In this document: positions 62,595-64,000 of the stretch, piece by piece
Position numbering within the stretch: position 1 is the first letter of the stretch
How the letters are laid out: each line of letters starts with the position of its first letter
Origin: Lachnospiraceae bacterium
Lineage (GTDB): Bacteria > Bacillota > Clostridia > Lachnospirales > Lachnospiraceae
Reading direction: 5' to 3'
Assembly (NCBI GenBank): GCA_017416465.1
Contig: JAFQCK010000025.1
Location: 1 to 64,000, forward strand
Length of the DNA: 64,000 nt
Notes under the pieces: generated by a model
Told to the model about the DNA's origin: nothing
What the model saw: only the letters and a program-made list of their open reading frames with translations
Databases searched by the model: none
Position numbers and translations under genes: made by a program

Positions 62595-62834
62595 CTAATA
62601 TAAGTTTTCTATTATCCTCCCCTTTTCTTCATCACCATTTATTAACTTACTGATTGTTTTTAGAACACTATTTTCAGCCTTAACATCTTCATTTACACAT
62701 TCCTGTATATCTCTATAAAAGAAAACTTCACGTATAATTTCTTTTAACAATTGCTCAAATAATTAACATTCCACCTTTCTCTCTGCGTTACTCTTTATTT
62801 CTTCTCCCATAAAAGGTGGTATAAAAGTTATCAT
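62595..62834 (-). pseudogene. Degenerate small ORF with an in-frame TAA
   Basis: From ATG 62834 the frame reads MITFIPPFMGEEIKSNAERK and three more residues, then TAA (62763-62765). It then goes on in the same frame for 55 codons (LFEQLLKEIIREVFFYRDIQ onwards) to TAG at 62595. Both parts look like normal helical protein sequence. I read it as one gene with a nonsense mutation, but the family is unknown and either half may be chance. Confidence 0.45.
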
Positions 62835-62949
62835 TACTAAGCCTCTTTTCTACAATATATTTAAAAAACCAATTATAAGATAATCACTTTAATCTATATT
62901 TCATAACGCAAATTATATCACCTTTCAGAGCTAATGTGTATATAAACCA

Positions 62950-64000
62950 TCACTCCCAAACCTCTAACTCAACCTCAAACCCTTTCTTTCGCGCATACAT
63001 TTCCAACCACTCCATTACCTCTCTATCCGGTTCCTCATTATATTTAAGAGAAGCCTGAATTATTTTTCCTTCATATATTTCTACCGTCACATATGCTTCC
63101 TCTTTGCACTCTGCCTTACGTAAAAACATTATATCTGTATGATTATCTACATAATTATCCAAATAAAACATAAGACAATTATGTTGTACAATAGACTCTA
63201 TAACAAATTCTTCAATATTCTTAGGATATGCTATCCCATACTTTTCATCAGAAAATTCATTATCTTTATTCCTTTTCTCATTAGATTCAAGTAATTTAGA
63301 ATTCCAATATTCTCTTTCTTTTATTAAAACATCGTAAATCCAAGTTACCTTATCCTCAGATATTTCTTCACTTAGCTTTTTTCCTAATTTCCATTCTACA
63401 CATTCCTTTATATTAAAAAATCCAATATAGACATAATACTGTGACGCTATCCAAAAACTTTTCAGCTCCTTATAGTGCTTTCGAAATTTTCTAACAATAT
63501 TTTCATACTCCTCATTATCACAAAGTAATTTATTCATATAGGCACACATAGACTCGTTCCATCTTTTATCAAACAGCCACGAATATCTATTTTGAATAAA
63601 TAATAACTTTTCACGTTTTTCCTCTGTATCAATCAATTTCGTTCCACCCTCACAGTTAATTGCTCTTAACAGACGTATGCTTAACCCTGAAAATATTTCC
63701 GAAGGACTCGAACCAATCAAATTATAATCTTCTATATCCTCTAAATTCGCTGCAAACTCATCTAATCCTGCTTTGTATAATGTTTCCTTAACACTTCCAA
63801 TTTGCATACAATGATGTATCTGTTCAAACATTCTTAATGGCTTGTCAGTTCTAAATTTTAAATTCCATTCCGGAAATTCTAAAGAAAATCTATCATACAA
63901 TTTTCTTACCTGTCTGTGATTATATGCGACACATTCTTCTTTTACAAAACTCGAAAATTTAATTTCCTCTTCATCTGTCCAATAATAGTCTTTTGCAAAA
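62950..64000 (-). CDS. PcfJ-like protein, partial (5' end beyond right edge)
   Basis: The frame is open from 64000 down to the stop at 62950: 349 residues visible, no start seen. An in-frame TTG at 63900 is not needed, because coding continues upstream (YYWTDEEEIKFSSFVKEECV then AYNHRQVRKLYDRF). The C-terminal part has the PcfJ pattern: VIESIVQHNCLMFYLDNYVD, DIMFLRKAECKEEAYVTVEI and KIIQASLKYNEEPDREVMEW. PcfJ proteins are found on conjugative elements and in gut Firmicutes chromosomes; the function is not known. Confidence 0.82.
   Translation of the reverse strand, partial: FAKDYYWTDEEEIKFSSFVKEECVAYNHRQVRKLYDRFSLEFPEWNLKFRTDKPLRMFEQIHHCMQIGSVKETLYKAGLDEFAANLEDIEDYNLIGSSPSEIFSGLSIRLLRAINCEGGTKLIDTEEKREKLLFIQNRYSWLFDKRWNESMCAYMNKLLCDNEEYENIVRKFRKHYKELKSFWIASQYYVYIGFFNIKECVEWKLGKKLSEEISEDKVTWIYDVLIKEREYWNSKLLESNEKRNKDNEFSDEKYGIAYPKNIEEFVIESIVQHNCLMFYLDNYVDNHTDIMFLRKAECKEEAYVTVEIYEGKIIQASLKYNEEPDREVMEWLEMYARKKGFEVELEVWE

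Noticed and set aside
1-64000. tRNA or rRNA genes
   Set aside because: I saw no T-arm GGTTCGAATCC-type motif with matching acceptor stem and no conserved rRNA blocks.

Overview
The window is about 30% G+C. It has strong Shine-Dalgarno sites, U-tailed hairpin terminators, LytTR/GHKL (agr-type) signalling and a rho-rpmE-DUF1385-prmC-prfA block. All of this points to a low-GC Clostridia genome, most likely a gut Lachnospiraceae; the species cannot be named from the sequence.

Layout. 0-6.6 kb is a peptide-signalling region. A complete agrB-agrD pair includes a 44-residue AgrD overlapping the end of agrB. The pair diverges from a LytTR regulator/GHKL kinase pair across a promoter region with a perfect direct repeat, and a second regulator/kinase pair follows. 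Downstream of agrD lie a secreted protein and a gene that runs off the left edge. 6.7-8.5 kb is a complete group IIC intron set directly behind a terminator hairpin, next to a broken PIN toxin with an intact antitoxin. 9.1-15.5 kb is an ABC-transporter operon led by two tandem paralogous membrane-anchored proteins and preceded by an XRE regulator. 15.7-31.1 kb is mostly core or ordinary genes: hisC and another aminotransferase, an HD hydrolase, a Na/Pi transporter, an OFA-type MFS transporter, cysK, HAD, a chemotaxis receptor, SGNH hydrolase, SCP2 and zinc ribbons.

31.1-41.5 kb is accessory and decayed. It holds a Hanks-type kinase with a helix-turn-helix partner, an orphan XRE gene with a palindromic operator, a beta-lactamase-fold protein whose catalytic serine is cysteine, a GNAT, a potassium channel broken by an in-frame TAG, a TPR-nuclease, and an M48 peptidase broken by a TAA and by an IS110-family insertion. 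41.6-46.4 kb is the conserved translation/termination block. 46.6-54.1 kb is an unusual operon joining a sugar-type ABC importer to an HlyD-like adaptor and a MacB-like extracellular domain protein.

55.0-61.0 kb is the most interesting part. A four-gene operon (rtcB, MoxR-type AAA ATPase, VWA/metallopeptidase-like protein, prfH) looks like a ribosome or RNA damage-repair unit, preceded by a 29-codon ORF and a short terminator-like hairpin. It faces a possible RNase-fold gene that sits immediately behind a promoter, about 300 nt of structured non-coding RNA and a strong terminator. That is the layout of type III toxin-antitoxin loci. 61.1-64 kb holds a DUF4143 ATPase preceded by three 32-bp repeats, a degenerate ORF and a PcfJ-like gene cut by the right edge.

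All functional statements come from reading motifs and context; no database search was run.
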